Source: Planctomycetota bacterium | Lineage (GTDB): Bacteria > Planctomycetota > Phycisphaerae > WQYP01 | Assembly: GCA_021800165.1 (NCBI GenBank) | Contig: JAJYZF010000019.1 | Location: 1 to 60,427, forward strand | DNA length: 60,427 nucleotides | Reading direction: 5' to 3' | In this document: one piece after another, positions 34,400 through 44,188 of the stretch | Position numbering within the stretch: the first letter of the stretch is position 1 | Layout: each line of letters opens with the position of its first letter | Translations under genes and position numbers: made by a program | The notes under the pieces: generated by a model | Database searches by the model: none | The model's input: the letters and a program-made list of their open reading frames with translations, nothing else | What the model was told of the DNA's origin: nothing

Positions 34400-34883
34400 C
34401 CGGTGGGGGGCAGCGCGGGCTGCGGCCGGAGGAGTTAGGAGGCAGGAGACAGAATTCAGGAGTTTTTGCACGCTGCGCGAAGGAATGGCTTCACGGAGCG
34501 GCGGTGCGGGCAGGAAAATCTTTGCGCCGTGCGAAGAATTTGCTGGATTGTGGCACAGATTTCACAGATTAAATGACGACGAGTTTTTACCGCAGGGGAC
34601 GCAGGGGACCGCGGAGGATGGGGGGCGCTGCGCGAGACGGGAGTCGGGAGTAACGGCGGCTGCGGCCGCGGGAGTTAGAATTTGGGAGTTAGGAGTTGGG
34701 AGTAAGGGCGGCTGCGGATGCGGTTGGGGGCTCACCGCTGGGGACGCAGGGGAGCGCGGAGGATGGACGGAGGGCGCTGCGCGAGAGAGGAGCACGGCGG
34801 CTGTGGCCGCAGGAGTTAGAATTTGGGAGTTAGGAGTTGGGAGTAAGGGCGGCTGCGGATGCGTCAAACGCGGCGCGGCCAGT
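34400..34883. repeat. Composite repeat block C: R2 (x2), R3 (x2), R11
   Basis: Contains R11 (34557-34580), R2 units reversed (CCGCAGGGGACGCAGGGG, around 34590-34615, and a second near 34732-34765), and two near-identical R3 stretches (GGGAGTTAGGAGTTGGGAG at about 34684-34705 and 34824-34845). These R3 stretches and their flanks make an internal duplication of about 140 bases. The modules are the same as in blocks A and B but in different order. No gene is present. Confidence 0.85.
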
Positions 34884-35075
34884 CCCGATGCGCTGGTCCC
34901 CCAGCATCGGGATTTCGGCACCCATGCCTTCCCGATGCGCGACTCCTGTCAAATCGGGATTTCGGCATCCATGGCTTCCCGATGCGCGGCTCCTGCCACA
35001 TCGAGGATTTCGGCATCCATGGCTTCCCGATGCGCGGCTCCTGCCACATCGAGGATTTCGGCATCCATGCCTCAA
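34884..35075. repeat. Tandem array of four R1 units (about 48 bp each)
   Basis: Four consecutive units starting at about 34886, 34933, 34980 and 35027, each of the form CCCGATGCGC...CTCC...ATCG(A)GGATTTCGGCATCCATGxCT. The last two are nearly identical. Each unit contains pairing arms CCCGAT/ATCGGG and GGCAT/ATGCC. There are no variable spacers, so it is not a CRISPR array. It ends where GAGCTCAAGGAAAACG begins, a sequence also found degenerately after the R1 relic at 254-295. Confidence 0.85.
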
Positions 35076-35134
35076 CGGGGGAGCTCAAGGAAAACGGGAG
35101 TGACGGCGGGTGCGGATGCGGGGGGCGGGCCAAT

Positions 35135-35866
35135 TCAGACGCTGGTGGCGGAAACGGGGGGTGGTTCGTGGCCGTGCTCGTCGACCATGCCCAGTTCCTG
35201 CAGGGCTTTGAGAGCGGCTTGCTGCTCGGCATCTTTTTTGGTGGTGCCCCAGGCGGGGCTGAATCCGCGGTCGTTGGCGACGACGCGTACCTGGAAGGAT
35301 TTGTTGTGGTCCGGCCCGGTTTCGTCCAGGACTTCGTAGGTGGGGGTGCCGCCGAGCTGCCGCTGTACGTACTGCTGGAGCAGCGATTTGTAGTTTTGCT
35401 GGTGCGTGGTTTTGGCGTACTGGGAGATCCAGGCGTCGGTATGTTTGAGCACGAAGGTGCGGGCATGATCAAAGCCGCCATCGAGATAAATGGCGGCTAC
35501 AACGGATTCAAAGACTCCCGCGGCCAGACTGCTGGGGCGATTGCCCGCCCCTTCCATTCCCCGCCCGACGCGAATAAGGGCGGTGAGGCCGATGGCGTTG
35601 CTGATGGCGGCACAGGTGCGGCGCGAGACGACCGCGGATTTGAGTTTGGTCAACTCACCTTCGAGATGTTCGGGATAAATTTCATAAAGCCGCTGGCAGA
35701 CAATAAGTCCCAGCACGGCATCGCCGAGGAATTCCAACCGCTCGTTGGAGAGCAACCGGTTATCGGCACAGGAGGAATGGGTCAGCGCGGCATCCAACAA
35801 TTCCGGCGTGCGGAATTGGTATTCAATGATGGCTTGGCACTGATCCAATATTTCCTGAATAACCAT
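35135..35866 (-). CDS. rnc: Ribonuclease III
   Basis: 243 residues from ATG 35866 (an upstream ATG at 35902 is possible). It cleaves double-stranded RNA, including rRNA precursors and, presumably, the processing stem around the 23S gene in this window. The RNase III domain signature NERLEFLGDAVLGL is near residue 43, with the downstream acidic residue in FESVVAAIYLDGG. A dsRNA-binding domain covers about 160-225 (NYKSLLQQYVQRQ, then KSFQVRVV and KKDAEQQAALKALQEL). The 3' end lies close to the R1 array. Confidence 0.95.
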   Translation of the reverse strand: MVIQEILDQCQAIIEYQFRTPELLDAALTHSSCADNRLLSNERLEFLGDAVLGLIVCQRLYEIYPEHLEGELTKLKSAVVSRRTCAAISNAIGLTALIRVGRGMEGAGNRPSSLAAGVFESVVAAIYLDGGFDHARTFVLKHTDAWISQYAKTTHQQNYKSLLQQYVQRQLGGTPTYEVLDETGPDHNKSFQVRVVANDRGFSPAWGTTKKDAEQQAALKALQELGMVDEHGHEPPPVSATSV

Positions 35867-35983
35867 GACTTTGTCAGTCCAGCAACAGGTAATGAGTCCC
35901 ACCCTGGACTACGTATGAACAGCATCCGTGCCGGTGAAGCGCGGCCTGGTGCGCCCCGTGGGTCGCCGCCGACGCCGCCCTCA

Positions 35984-37051
35984 TTATCGACCAGTCCCGC
36001 GAAGGACCGACAATAAATCAATCATATCCGCGGGCAGGGGGGCTTCCAGGCTCATGCGGATGAAATTGAAGGGGTGTACAAATTGCAGCCGCCAGGCGTG
36101 GAGAGCTTGCCGGCCAATGACGGGGCAGATCGGCTTAGGGGTTACGGGGGCCGCGGGTCCGGTAATATCCAACGGGGAGAGTTCATGTCCGCCGTAGGTG
36201 ACATCGCCGACAATGGGATGGCCGATATGGGCCAAATGCACCCGTAGCTGGTGCGTGCGGCCGGTTTTCGGGTGCAATTCCAACAGGGTGCAGCGGCCAA
36301 ACCTTTCGCGTACGTGGTAAATGGTTTGAGCGGGGCGGCCACCCTCGGTGCGCACGGCATATTTTTCGCGGTTGCCGGGGTGAACCCCCAGTGGAGCATC
36401 AATCATATCGTTGTCCAGGGCGGGGGTGCCATGGACGATGGCCAGATAGGTTTTGTGAATGGTGCGGCGCTCAAATTGTCCGGCCAGCCGCCAATGGGCC
36501 TCATCGGTTTTGGCAATCAGGATCAGGCCGGTGGTGTGGCGGTCCAGACGATGAATGATGCCGGGTCGCCAAGGGTCGCTGCCGGTGGAAAGTGTGCCGG
36601 CGGTCTGGCCGGCGTGGTAGAGCAGGGCGTTAATAAGGGTGCCGGTCCAGTGGCCGCGGGCGGGATGAACCAGCAGGTCCGCTTGCTTATTGACGGCCAG
36701 AAAGTGGTCGTCCTCATAAATGACTTGCAGGGGAATATTCTCGGGCAGGGCGTGATGGTCCACCGCCGGCGGAATATCCAACTGAACTATGTCTCCGGCC
36801 CGCAGCAGGGTACTGGATTTGGCGGGACGATTGTTGACCAGAGCGGCACCGGCACGAATTAATTTTTGCAGCATGGATCGGGAATGGTGCGGCAGCCGAT
36901 CGCGCAGGTACAGATCCAGGCGTTTTTGCAAATCGTGGCGAATATGAAACTCGATGTGGTCGCGTGCCTCATCCACGGGCAGTGCATCCAGAGCATCGGC
37001 CTCCTGGGCCGGGGTGGTGGTTTGATGATCCATATCTGGCTCTGTGCACAT
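35984..37051 (-). CDS. rluD: RluA-family 23S rRNA pseudouridine synthase
   Basis: 355 residues; AGGA eight bases before ATG 37051. An N-terminal S4 RNA-binding domain (about residues 40-100) precedes the pseudouridine synthase domain, which has the catalytic motif GIIHRLDRHTTGLIL near residue 165 (the Asp is catalytic) and HPKTGRTHQLRVHLAHIGHPIVGD. RluD modifies helix 69 of 23S rRNA; RluA family members differ in target, so the symbol is by best resemblance (S4 domain plus length). It lies upstream of rnc on the same strand. Confidence 0.88.
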   Translation of the reverse strand: MCTEPDMDHQTTTPAQEADALDALPVDEARDHIEFHIRHDLQKRLDLYLRDRLPHHSRSMLQKLIRAGAALVNNRPAKSSTLLRAGDIVQLDIPPAVDHHALPENIPLQVIYEDDHFLAVNKQADLLVHPARGHWTGTLINALLYHAGQTAGTLSTGSDPWRPGIIHRLDRHTTGLILIAKTDEAHWRLAGQFERRTIHKTYLAIVHGTPALDNDMIDAPLGVHPGNREKYAVRTEGGRPAQTIYHVRERFGRCTLLELHPKTGRTHQLRVHLAHIGHPIVGDVTYGGHELSPLDITGPAAPVTPKPICPVIGRQALHAWRLQFVHPFNFIRMSLEAPLPADMIDLLSVLRGTGR

Positions 37052-37160
37052 GGGCTAATCCTGAAAAATTAAAGGCGGATGTTTCCAGAGACGCGGGGTG
37101 GGCATGGCTGGTAGCTGCACGGGTCCGGCGGTGCTGGGGCGCGGGTGGTTGGGCGGCCCC

Positions 37161-38279
37161 TTAATTGGAGGCATTGTCCGCGGTCATCGAATTCAATTCA
37201 CTCACCGAGTATTTATGAAACCGGCCGTCACATTGCTGGGCCAATTTTTGCAGCTCGCGGCGCTCGCCATCGACACTGATAACATCGAGCCGTTGGCCCG
37301 GATTGCGTTTGGCTTCCACCGCCGATACCAGGTTGTGGGGCATTTGAAATTTGGCGGTAACAAAGATCACCTGATTGCCGCCTAAAGCCAGCGATGCGAG
37401 CATGCTCTTGAGGGTATTGTTGGAACCGTAACTGATGAGGTTGCGCAAATGGCGTAGGACGGGCTGAAGAGCCTTGACATCCGCACGCCCCAACCAGCCG
37501 TTCGCCGGCAGCAGCGTGAGGCCCTTATCCCGCCAGATGGCCACCCGGAAGCGCTGGTCGGGTGCGAGTGTGGCCACCGCTTCCTGCACGCCTTGGGTGA
37601 CGTAACTGAAACTATTGATATTGGCGGAGGACCCATCGAGGCTGAAAACGATTTTACTCCCCGTCAACGGAATGCCCAGAAATTGCGGTCCGGTGGATGC
37701 TGGTCGGCCCTGGCCAGACGGGCGCACACTGGTTGGTGCGTACGATGGCGTGGAGCGTCGGCGCTGTTGTTGGCCCATGATTTGCCAGATGACCAGACCA
37801 ACGGCGATAAGAAACAGCATCGCCACTGCCAGCAGGGACCAGAACACCAGCGGATCCAAGCCCAGCCATCTGGCCTTGCGCTGGACGGGTTGAGCACGTT
37901 GGGGGACGGGTGCCGCCGGACGTGGGACTTCCGTCGCGCGCGCTGTGAAGCCGGAACCCGCGGGCGGCGCTGATGCGGGCTGGCGTGAGAGGCCACCGGA
38001 TCCGGCAAATGCGCCGCTGCCGGCGGGTGGTGCGGCGGGTCGGCGCATTCCGCTGCCGATGCCACTGCCCAAACCGATGGTATCGCGATCCGGTGCCGCG
38101 GGCCGACTGGTGGAGGTGGCATCGGGTGAGGCCCGGCGGGAGGTGGACGCGGTGGGGCCGGCTTCAATGGGAACTTGCAGCAAAGTTCCACAGCTACTGC
38201 AACGGCATACACCGCCGCGGAAGCCATCGTCCAACTCCAACACTTTGGAGCACTTGTGGCACTGAACCATAATCGCCAT
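37161..38279 (-). CDS. Zinc-ribbon, single-pass membrane protein with VWA-like domain
   Basis: 372 residues; AAGGAG eight bases before the ATG. The N-terminus has a zinc ribbon (CHKC...CRCSSC, residues 7-32). A long low-complexity Gly/Ala/Pro/Ser linker leads to one transmembrane segment (about residues 143-167). The C-terminal part (about 205-360) begins KIVFSLDGSS, the DxSxS-like metal site of a von Willebrand A fold, and ends with DVISVDGERRELQKLAQQCDGR, the usual last strand of such domains. This architecture is common in planctomycetes; function unknown. Confidence 0.75.
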   Translation of the reverse strand: MAIMVQCHKCSKVLELDDGFRGGVCRCSSCGTLLQVPIEAGPTASTSRRASPDATSTSRPAAPDRDTIGLGSGIGSGMRRPAAPPAGSGAFAGSGGLSRQPASAPPAGSGFTARATEVPRPAAPVPQRAQPVQRKARWLGLDPLVFWSLLAVAMLFLIAVGLVIWQIMGQQQRRRSTPSYAPTSVRPSGQGRPASTGPQFLGIPLTGSKIVFSLDGSSANINSFSYVTQGVQEAVATLAPDQRFRVAIWRDKGLTLLPANGWLGRADVKALQPVLRHLRNLISYGSNNTLKSMLASLALGGNQVIFVTAKFQMPHNLVSAVEAKRNPGQRLDVISVDGERRELQKLAQQCDGRFHKYSVSELNSMTADNASN

Positions 38280-38372
38280 AAGGCCGGCTCCTTAACGAAA
38301 ACAGATGCTTCTCACCGATCCGAAGCTGATACCATCCCTTGACTGGGTCCACAAAGTGCTATGGTAACGGCA

Positions 38373-39410
38373 TTAACGCAGAATCTCCACACGTGAGAAC
38401 TCTGGAGAGAGGAGTTCAAAAAGCCGGCGCATGGGGCGCTGGGATATCTCAATTTCGCCCACGGTGGTCGGGGGAGTGGTGATGATGACGGTGGAATGGG
38501 GACTGGTGGCCGCGGGGGCTTGGCCGATTTTAACCAGGGTTATGCGATAGCCGCGGCCCTGGCCCAGAGGATTGGGAAACTGGGTTTCGCCGCCGATTTG
38601 GAGGCGATACCGGCCCGGCGCAATGGGCAGCAGATCCGCCATGCGGATGGGCATGGAGGTAATAAAAATACCCCGATCCACGACGTCGAGGCGGTGTTGG
38701 CGCAGCAGGATTCGAGCGTCGAATGGGCCGAGAATCACCTTAATTCCGGTGCCGGGGCGCAGGTTTCGCGCTTGCACGCCGGGATTGACGCGTTGGAGCA
38801 GATGGGGCGTGATACGGTACAAATAGGCTAGATAATCCAGCGATTCTCCCGCCGCAACGGGTACGACGCGGGTGAGAGGGTCATTGGGAATAACGCCGCC
38901 GGAAAGCAGGGTGCGCCGGTTCAGGCGGCTTAAGATATGACGCATGGTGGCGGCTTGCGGCTCGGCAAATCCGCGCAGCTTCACCAGAGCCTGGTTGAGC
39001 AGGGTTCTTGCGGTGAGAATATTTCCATGGCGCAGATCCTGTCGGGCCAGATCCAGGCTGAGGCTGGTTTGGTGGATGACGCCGGGTGAAAGCACGGCGA
39101 TGACCTGCAAACGGTGGGGGGTGTGGGGTGCGGCACCCCAAGGCGATTCGCCATGGGAAGACAAAAATACGCGCTGGATAACCGGTGCCGAGCCGGGGGT
39201 ATCGGAAAGATCCGTGGGCTGTGGCGGCCGAGGTTTGTGGGGGCGGCCGGCGTGATGATGCATTTGAAGATCAGCCCGGGCGAGAACCATCTTGCGCACC
39301 AGATAGCCCTGCCAAAGCCCCCAGGCAATCAGGCCGGCCACGCCAATCCACATCAGCGTTGTCAGCAGCGGCCATCGGCGACGGCGATTTATTCGACCAA
39401 AAGCTCGCAT
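38373..39410 (-). CDS. Membrane-anchored protein with LysM-like domain
   Basis: 345 residues. Basic N-terminus (RINRRRRW) and one transmembrane segment (about 14-36), so the rest is probably extracytoplasmic. Around residues 185-235 the sequence VPVAAGESLDYLAYLYRITP followed by RVNPGVQARNLRPGTGIKVI has the LysM pattern for peptidoglycan or chitin-like glycan binding. The C-terminal region is beta-rich and resembles an L,D-transpeptidase in placement but lacks a visible HxxGxxxxxxS...C active site. It follows the gene at 37161 in opposite reading order on the same strand and may be an envelope factor. Confidence 0.65.
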   Translation of the reverse strand: MRAFGRINRRRRWPLLTTLMWIGVAGLIAWGLWQGYLVRKMVLARADLQMHHHAGRPHKPRPPQPTDLSDTPGSAPVIQRVFLSSHGESPWGAAPHTPHRLQVIAVLSPGVIHQTSLSLDLARQDLRHGNILTARTLLNQALVKLRGFAEPQAATMRHILSRLNRRTLLSGGVIPNDPLTRVVPVAAGESLDYLAYLYRITPHLLQRVNPGVQARNLRPGTGIKVILGPFDARILLRQHRLDVVDRGIFITSMPIRMADLLPIAPGRYRLQIGGETQFPNPLGQGRGYRITLVKIGQAPAATSPHSTVIITTPPTTVGEIEISQRPMRRLFELLSPEFSRVEILR

Positions 39411-39482
39411 CGTAAAACCAAACCCGTCTTTGCAGTAGCTCCATTGGTTCCGGCCTTTTGGCGATTCCCTTTCCCTATGAAT

Positions 39483-40049
39483 TTAGCATCGGATGACGGT
39501 TTCGTCGGTAACAATCATATTCATGGGGATATCATGGGGTTCAACCGGAAGGTCTTGCGGCAACACCTGCTCTTGAAAGCATAGCGCCATGCGCACGGCG
39601 CGGAGATCTTTTTGGGCCAGAAAGCGATCGTAGAATCCCTGGCCGCGGCCCAGGCGATAGCCGCGGCGGTCAAAGGCGATGCCGGGTACGACGACCAAAT
39701 CAATCTGGCTCAGGGACAGCAGTGTGCCATGCACCGGGTCGCGCGGGCTGGTCGGCTTACCCTGGGGCGGAAAGTCCAAGGACTGAATCTCGACCGGTTC
39801 GATAGCGCGCTCTTCCCAGAAGACCCGCGGCACGGCAATGCGCTTTCCGGCAGTCCAGGCTTGAATGGCCAGGGTGGAGGTTTCCACCTCGCTTTCCATG
39901 GATAAAAAAAGCATGATCAGTTGGGAGTCGCGAAATTCGGCGGTCTTGGCCAGACGATTGCACGCCGCCAATGAGCGCGCATGGCGGGCTGATGCATCAA
40001 TTTTTCCCAAAAGGGCTTTCATGTTGTGTCGAATTGTCACTTTGTCCAT
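39483..40049 (-). CDS. ygfA: 5-formyltetrahydrofolate cyclo-ligase
   Basis: 188 residues from ATG 40049, with AGGA ten bases upstream. It converts 5-formyl-THF to 5,10-methenyl-THF with ATP. Recognisable are the conserved IDLVVVPGIAFDRRGYRLGRGQGFYDRFL motif region (residues about 113-141; Gly-rich nucleotide site) and IAVPRVFWEERAIE. Its usual partner 6S RNA is not visible next to it. It is downstream of rarA on the same strand. Confidence 0.9.
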   Translation of the reverse strand: MDKVTIRHNMKALLGKIDASARHARSLAACNRLAKTAEFRDSQLIMLFLSMESEVETSTLAIQAWTAGKRIAVPRVFWEERAIEPVEIQSLDFPPQGKPTSPRDPVHGTLLSLSQIDLVVVPGIAFDRRGYRLGRGQGFYDRFLAQKDLRAVRMALCFQEQVLPQDLPVEPHDIPMNMIVTDETVIRC

Positions 40050-40142
40050 GAGTTCGCTTCCTTGATTCAGGGGCCATTTTTTTTTAGGTCGCGGTTTCAT
40101 CCCGTGCCAATTCGGTTGATCTCCGCCGCGGCAACCCTTTTT

Positions 40143-41495
40143 TCAGGTTTCCCGCGGATGGGTATCGGCTTGCCGGCGCATCGCGGCGAGTTTCTCCAGA
40201 TAGCGGCCAAACTCGGCCTCGTGTCCGCGATTGGTGGGGATATAATAGTTTTTTTCCACGCCCAGGTACACCTGCGGAACATAACCCTCCGGAAAATTAT
40301 GGGCATATTGATAGCCGGTGTGCCCGAGCGCGGCGGCACCCGGATAATGGGTATCGCGCAAATGCCGGGGCACCGGAATGGTGCGGTTGTCCTTCACATC
40401 GGCGGTAGCGGCATCAATGGCCAGAGTGGCGGCGTTGCTTTTCGGGCAGCAGGCCAGATAAGTGACGGCCTGGGCGAGGGTGAGGCGACATTCAGGCAGA
40501 CCGACAAAATTGGTGATTTGCACCGCGGCGGCGGAGAGAATAATGGCCATGGGGTCGGCATTGCCGACATCTTCAGAGGCTAAAATAGCCACGCGGCGGG
40601 CGATAAACCGGGGATCTTCGCCGGAGGAGAGCATCCGGGCCAGCCAGTAGATGGCCGCATCGGGATCGCTGCCACGGATGCTTTTGATCAGGGCGCTGGC
40701 GGAATCGTAATGTTCGTCGCCGGTGGGGTCGTAGACTAAAGCCTTGCGCTGCATGGATTCGCGGGCGATGGCCAGATCAATTCGGAGTGGCGCACCGGCC
40801 GGACGTGGTTGATCCTGCTGGGAAAGTACGGCGATTTCCAGGGCGGTTAAAGCCCGACGGGCATCGCCGTCGCTACTGGTGGCCCAGAAGTGCAGGGCTT
40901 CCGAGGCGACCTCAATAAGCAGGTTGGGAAAGCCGCGATGGGGATCGCGCAGTGCCCGCTCCATAATGGTGTGGATATCGTCGGTGGAGAGCGGCTCGAG
41001 GGCGAAAATCTGGCTGCGGGAAACCAACGGGGCGTTGACGGCGAAAAAGGGATTTTCGGTGGTGGCACCGATTAATACAATCAGGCCGCGTTCCACATCT
41101 GAGAGGAGAATATCCTGCTGGGCGCGGTTAAAGCGGTGGATTTCGTCCAAAAATAAAACCGTGCCTTGCCCGGTGGTTTCCAGCAGGCTGTGGGCTTGGG
41201 ACATCACCTCGCGCACTTCCTTGACGCCGGCGGCGGCGGCATTGAGTTCCACGAAGTGGCGGCGTGTGGTGCCGGCGATAAGGGTGGCCAAGGTGGTTTT
41301 ACCGGTGCCGGGTGGCCCGGAGAACAAAAGGCTGGTAAGCCGATCGGCCTGTATCATACGGCGCAGGAGTTTTCCCGGCCCCAGAATGTGCTGCTGGCCG
41401 ACAAATTCATCCAGGGTCGCGGGGCGCATACGTACCGCCAGCGGTTGTACCGCGGCCCGGCGTTTTTCCCGCATTGGAGCAAATAAATCCGCCAC
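40143..41495 (-). CDS. rarA: Replication-associated recombination protein A
   Basis: 450 residues from GTG 41495, chosen because AGGAG lies five bases upstream; the frame extends to 41522 without such a site. AAA+ ATPase of the RarA/MgsA/WRNIP1 family acting at stalled replication forks. Walker A GPPGTGKTTLA is near residue 60, Walker B VLFLDEIHRFN near 110, sensor 1 GATTENPFF near 140. The C-terminal tetramerisation part contains KSIRGSDPDAAIYWLARML and HLRDTHYPGA. The 3' end lies about 90 bases before the cyclo-ligase gene. Confidence 0.95.
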   Translation of the reverse strand: MADLFAPMREKRRAAVQPLAVRMRPATLDEFVGQQHILGPGKLLRRMIQADRLTSLLFSGPPGTGKTTLATLIAGTTRRHFVELNAAAAGVKEVREVMSQAHSLLETTGQGTVLFLDEIHRFNRAQQDILLSDVERGLIVLIGATTENPFFAVNAPLVSRSQIFALEPLSTDDIHTIMERALRDPHRGFPNLLIEVASEALHFWATSSDGDARRALTALEIAVLSQQDQPRPAGAPLRIDLAIARESMQRKALVYDPTGDEHYDSASALIKSIRGSDPDAAIYWLARMLSSGEDPRFIARRVAILASEDVGNADPMAIILSAAAVQITNFVGLPECRLTLAQAVTYLACCPKSNAATLAIDAATADVKDNRTIPVPRHLRDTHYPGAAALGHTGYQYAHNFPEGYVPQVYLGVEKNYYIPTNRGHEAEFGRYLEKLAAMRRQADTHPRET

Positions 41496-41555
41496 CGCGT
41501 CTCCTGTGACCAGCCAAGGCAAAAAATCACAGGCTGCATTATACCCGCAGCGGGA

Positions 41556-44012
41556 TTATTGCAGAATATCGAGCTTCATTTTACCGGCGCGGTCAAAGGG
41601 AATGCAGACGGTGCCGGTGGCGGAAACGCGGGCCTGTGGGAAAGCCTCTCCATCCACGATGACCTTCGCCCCGGGCTGGGTTTGGATGATAACTTCGCCG
41701 CTGATCGCGCCGGTAACGCCGGCCGCCAGGTGGCCAGGCTTGGTGGATACCTGAGTAACAGCCAAGCCGTCGGCGCGCACGATAACGGGGTGTTTCGGCG
41801 GCTGTTGGGTTCGCAGCAGGTCTAATTTCGAATGGGGGGACCGCAGCATGTTCCAGGCGATTTTGCGGGATCCGGCGGGCAGGGCGCGGCCATTGAGTTG
41901 CAAGGTTTGAATATGCTCTCCGGCACCGCGAATGGTGATGTCCAGGCGTTTTCCGCGCAAGACCAAACCGCGGATGGTCAGCGGAATATCATGCCAGGGC
42001 GTGAAGGTGATACCTTCGTGGTCGAAATCCATACCGGCCACACCATTGTAAAGACCGGAATACCAGGTGGAGAGAGCCTGCAATTGCTTGCAGCCATGGT
42101 TATCCGGGCCGAAGAGGTTTTCATTTTCCGTTTCCGGGGTGAAGGCTTCGGGGGCGGTGTGGTATTGCCAGAACCATTGGAGATCTCCCAGCCAGGCCTT
42201 TAGGCCGCGGGTGTTGGCGGTGATTTTCTGCATGTTGAGATAGAAATAATCCGCCGCCGGAAAGCTCGATCCAAGCTGGTTGCCATCGGCCATCCATGCC
42301 GTATCCCAGCGTGGTAACGAAAGCAGACACCGGGCGGAGCGGAGGTGTTGGTTCATGAAAGCGGCAATGCGCTGGGGATCGTGGGCGACCAATTCGCGGG
42401 CAAAGGGCGTGAGCCAGAGGATGGCCTGGCAGCAATAATGTTTCCGGGGCTTAAAATCCCGGGAAGAACAAGATGAAATAAAATAGCCATATTGCTGATC
42501 AAAAAGATATTTGACGAAGTTGGCCCGGAGTTGGACCGCCCAATCGCGACATTCCCTGGCCAGAGCGGGCTGGCTACACGCCAGGGCAATATATTCCATG
42601 GCCCGCAGAGCCTGATAAACCAGCGAATTGTTGAGCGAACTGATGTCGTGGCCATTTTCCTCCATCGCTTCGGGAAAATCGGGCCACAATGCGGAGCCTG
42701 CCACCAAGCCGGTATCCCGCACCAGGTTTTTGCGGCACTGATTCAGGATGAATTCGCAGGTGGGCAGCACTTCCTTGGCCAGGGCTCGATGGCCGGTGGT
42801 GGCAAGGTATTGATACAGCCCGGTGATGTATTGGGTTTGGGCGGGTATCGGAGCCTTCATTTTCAGGGTAAAGGAGGTGGTAAACTGGTGGGGCAGGCCC
42901 AGCTTGGGATGGCAGGTTTTTTGAAAGAACCGGAGAATAGCGGCGGTGTACTCGGGTTCATTGGCCAGCGTGCAGGGTACCATCGGCATCATGCCATCCC
43001 ATCCCCAGACGAAGTAACCGGCCTGAGTGGCCTTTACGGCACCGGGCTGATCGGGGATTTTCATGAAGTGAATGGCCTGGGGATATTGGGCGAAAGCGGA
43101 GTTAAGCACCTTGTTGCCCAGGTCAATGCGTGGGCGTCGGGTGAGCCTTTGCTGGTAATCGGCGAGCAAAGCGTCACATTCCCGCGACGCATGCGCGGAT
43201 AGATACCGAAGTCGCTGTTCCAGTTTTTCCCGGCTCTCGGCGAAGACCACAAAAAAGCAGGCTTCCCCTTGGGCAATGGGCTTGCTGGTGAGGTAGAGCT
43301 TGAAACCCTGATGGGTGGGGCGAGATTGAATCGGAGCGTTGCATCCTAATCCAATCCAGGTGGTGGCACGGGCCGCATCCCGCGCTATGACCATTCCCTG
43401 CTGGGCCAGGCTGTGATCCACTGGATGGACATCCGGATTGGTATCGGTGCAGCGGCAGACCATGGCGTTGCCGCGGGCATTAAACGCGAAGTCCGACCAG
43501 GTGCGATTGGCGCGGTTAACGCGGCAGCCTTGTTCCTGATGGAACATTTCGATAAATACCGGCAGCTTTTTGGGGTTACGCAGCACTTGAAAGCGCTGCA
43601 CGAGAGCATCGGGCAGCAACAGTATTTCCTGCTTAAAATCCATGCCCTCGAGGTGGCTGTTGCCGGAAAGCCCGAAGGGATAAAGCTTGGTGTCGGAGAG
43701 CGGCAGGTAATAACGCTTGTCTCCAAGGCCAGCGCAAGTGCGAAACAGCTTGGTCCACGCCCCGTCGAGCGATCCTTGAAAAAATGCCGGGCCACCGAGA
43801 TGTTGCCGACCCCAATAGGAAATGTTGACCAGCCCTTGGTGCCAGCCGACGGTTGCAAAGAGTCGACCGTTGGAAAAATGATCGCGGATCAAGCCGCCAA
43901 GCCCTTCCGGGGCGACGGGCGTAGGCTGGTCAAATTGCAGACCGGGATTGGCCAACCCCTGGCGCTTATCCTTGGCGTGGGAGGATCGTCGGGCAGGATT
44001 ATCAATGTTCAT
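41556..44012 (-). CDS. Glycoside hydrolase with (alpha/alpha)6 barrel (GH63/MGH1-like)
   Basis: 818 residues. No signal peptide, so probably cytoplasmic. Residues about 90-290 are beta-rich, and about 300-660 form a helical barrel with motifs YFVWGWDGMMPM (an Asp often catalytic in such clans), HQFTTSFTLKMKAP and SALWPDFPEAMEENGHDISS. The C-terminal 140 residues are beta-strands. The pattern fits trehalase/glucosidase clan enzymes such as GH63 and MGH1-like families; the substrate (alpha-glucosides, trehalose or mannosylglycerate type) is not decidable by eye. It is divergent from the large VWA gene at 44189. Confidence 0.75.
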   Translation of the reverse strand: MNIDNPARRSSHAKDKRQGLANPGLQFDQPTPVAPEGLGGLIRDHFSNGRLFATVGWHQGLVNISYWGRQHLGGPAFFQGSLDGAWTKLFRTCAGLGDKRYYLPLSDTKLYPFGLSGNSHLEGMDFKQEILLLPDALVQRFQVLRNPKKLPVFIEMFHQEQGCRVNRANRTWSDFAFNARGNAMVCRCTDTNPDVHPVDHSLAQQGMVIARDAARATTWIGLGCNAPIQSRPTHQGFKLYLTSKPIAQGEACFFVVFAESREKLEQRLRYLSAHASRECDALLADYQQRLTRRPRIDLGNKVLNSAFAQYPQAIHFMKIPDQPGAVKATQAGYFVWGWDGMMPMVPCTLANEPEYTAAILRFFQKTCHPKLGLPHQFTTSFTLKMKAPIPAQTQYITGLYQYLATTGHRALAKEVLPTCEFILNQCRKNLVRDTGLVAGSALWPDFPEAMEENGHDISSLNNSLVYQALRAMEYIALACSQPALARECRDWAVQLRANFVKYLFDQQYGYFISSCSSRDFKPRKHYCCQAILWLTPFARELVAHDPQRIAAFMNQHLRSARCLLSLPRWDTAWMADGNQLGSSFPAADYFYLNMQKITANTRGLKAWLGDLQWFWQYHTAPEAFTPETENENLFGPDNHGCKQLQALSTWYSGLYNGVAGMDFDHEGITFTPWHDIPLTIRGLVLRGKRLDITIRGAGEHIQTLQLNGRALPAGSRKIAWNMLRSPHSKLDLLRTQQPPKHPVIVRADGLAVTQVSTKPGHLAAGVTGAISGEVIIQTQPGAKVIVDGEAFPQARVSATGTVCIPFDRAGKMKLDILQ

Positions 44013-44188
44013 GCGTGAATTTAGTCCTCAAGGTGAGTGGGTTGCATCTTAAATGGGCGGCGAGGTCCCGTCAATGTCCGGGCATGAAATGGCGGTAAAA
44101 AGAATTGGTGACAACAAATTAGGTTGCAAGGAGGGCTGGCGGGGCCTGAGCCATGCGGGCTTTGGCGGATGGCGATAGAATACGCCCC

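Noticed and set aside
34884..35075. Possible CRISPR array
   Set aside because: The units are contiguous and almost entirely repeated, with no unique spacers, and no cas genes are nearby.
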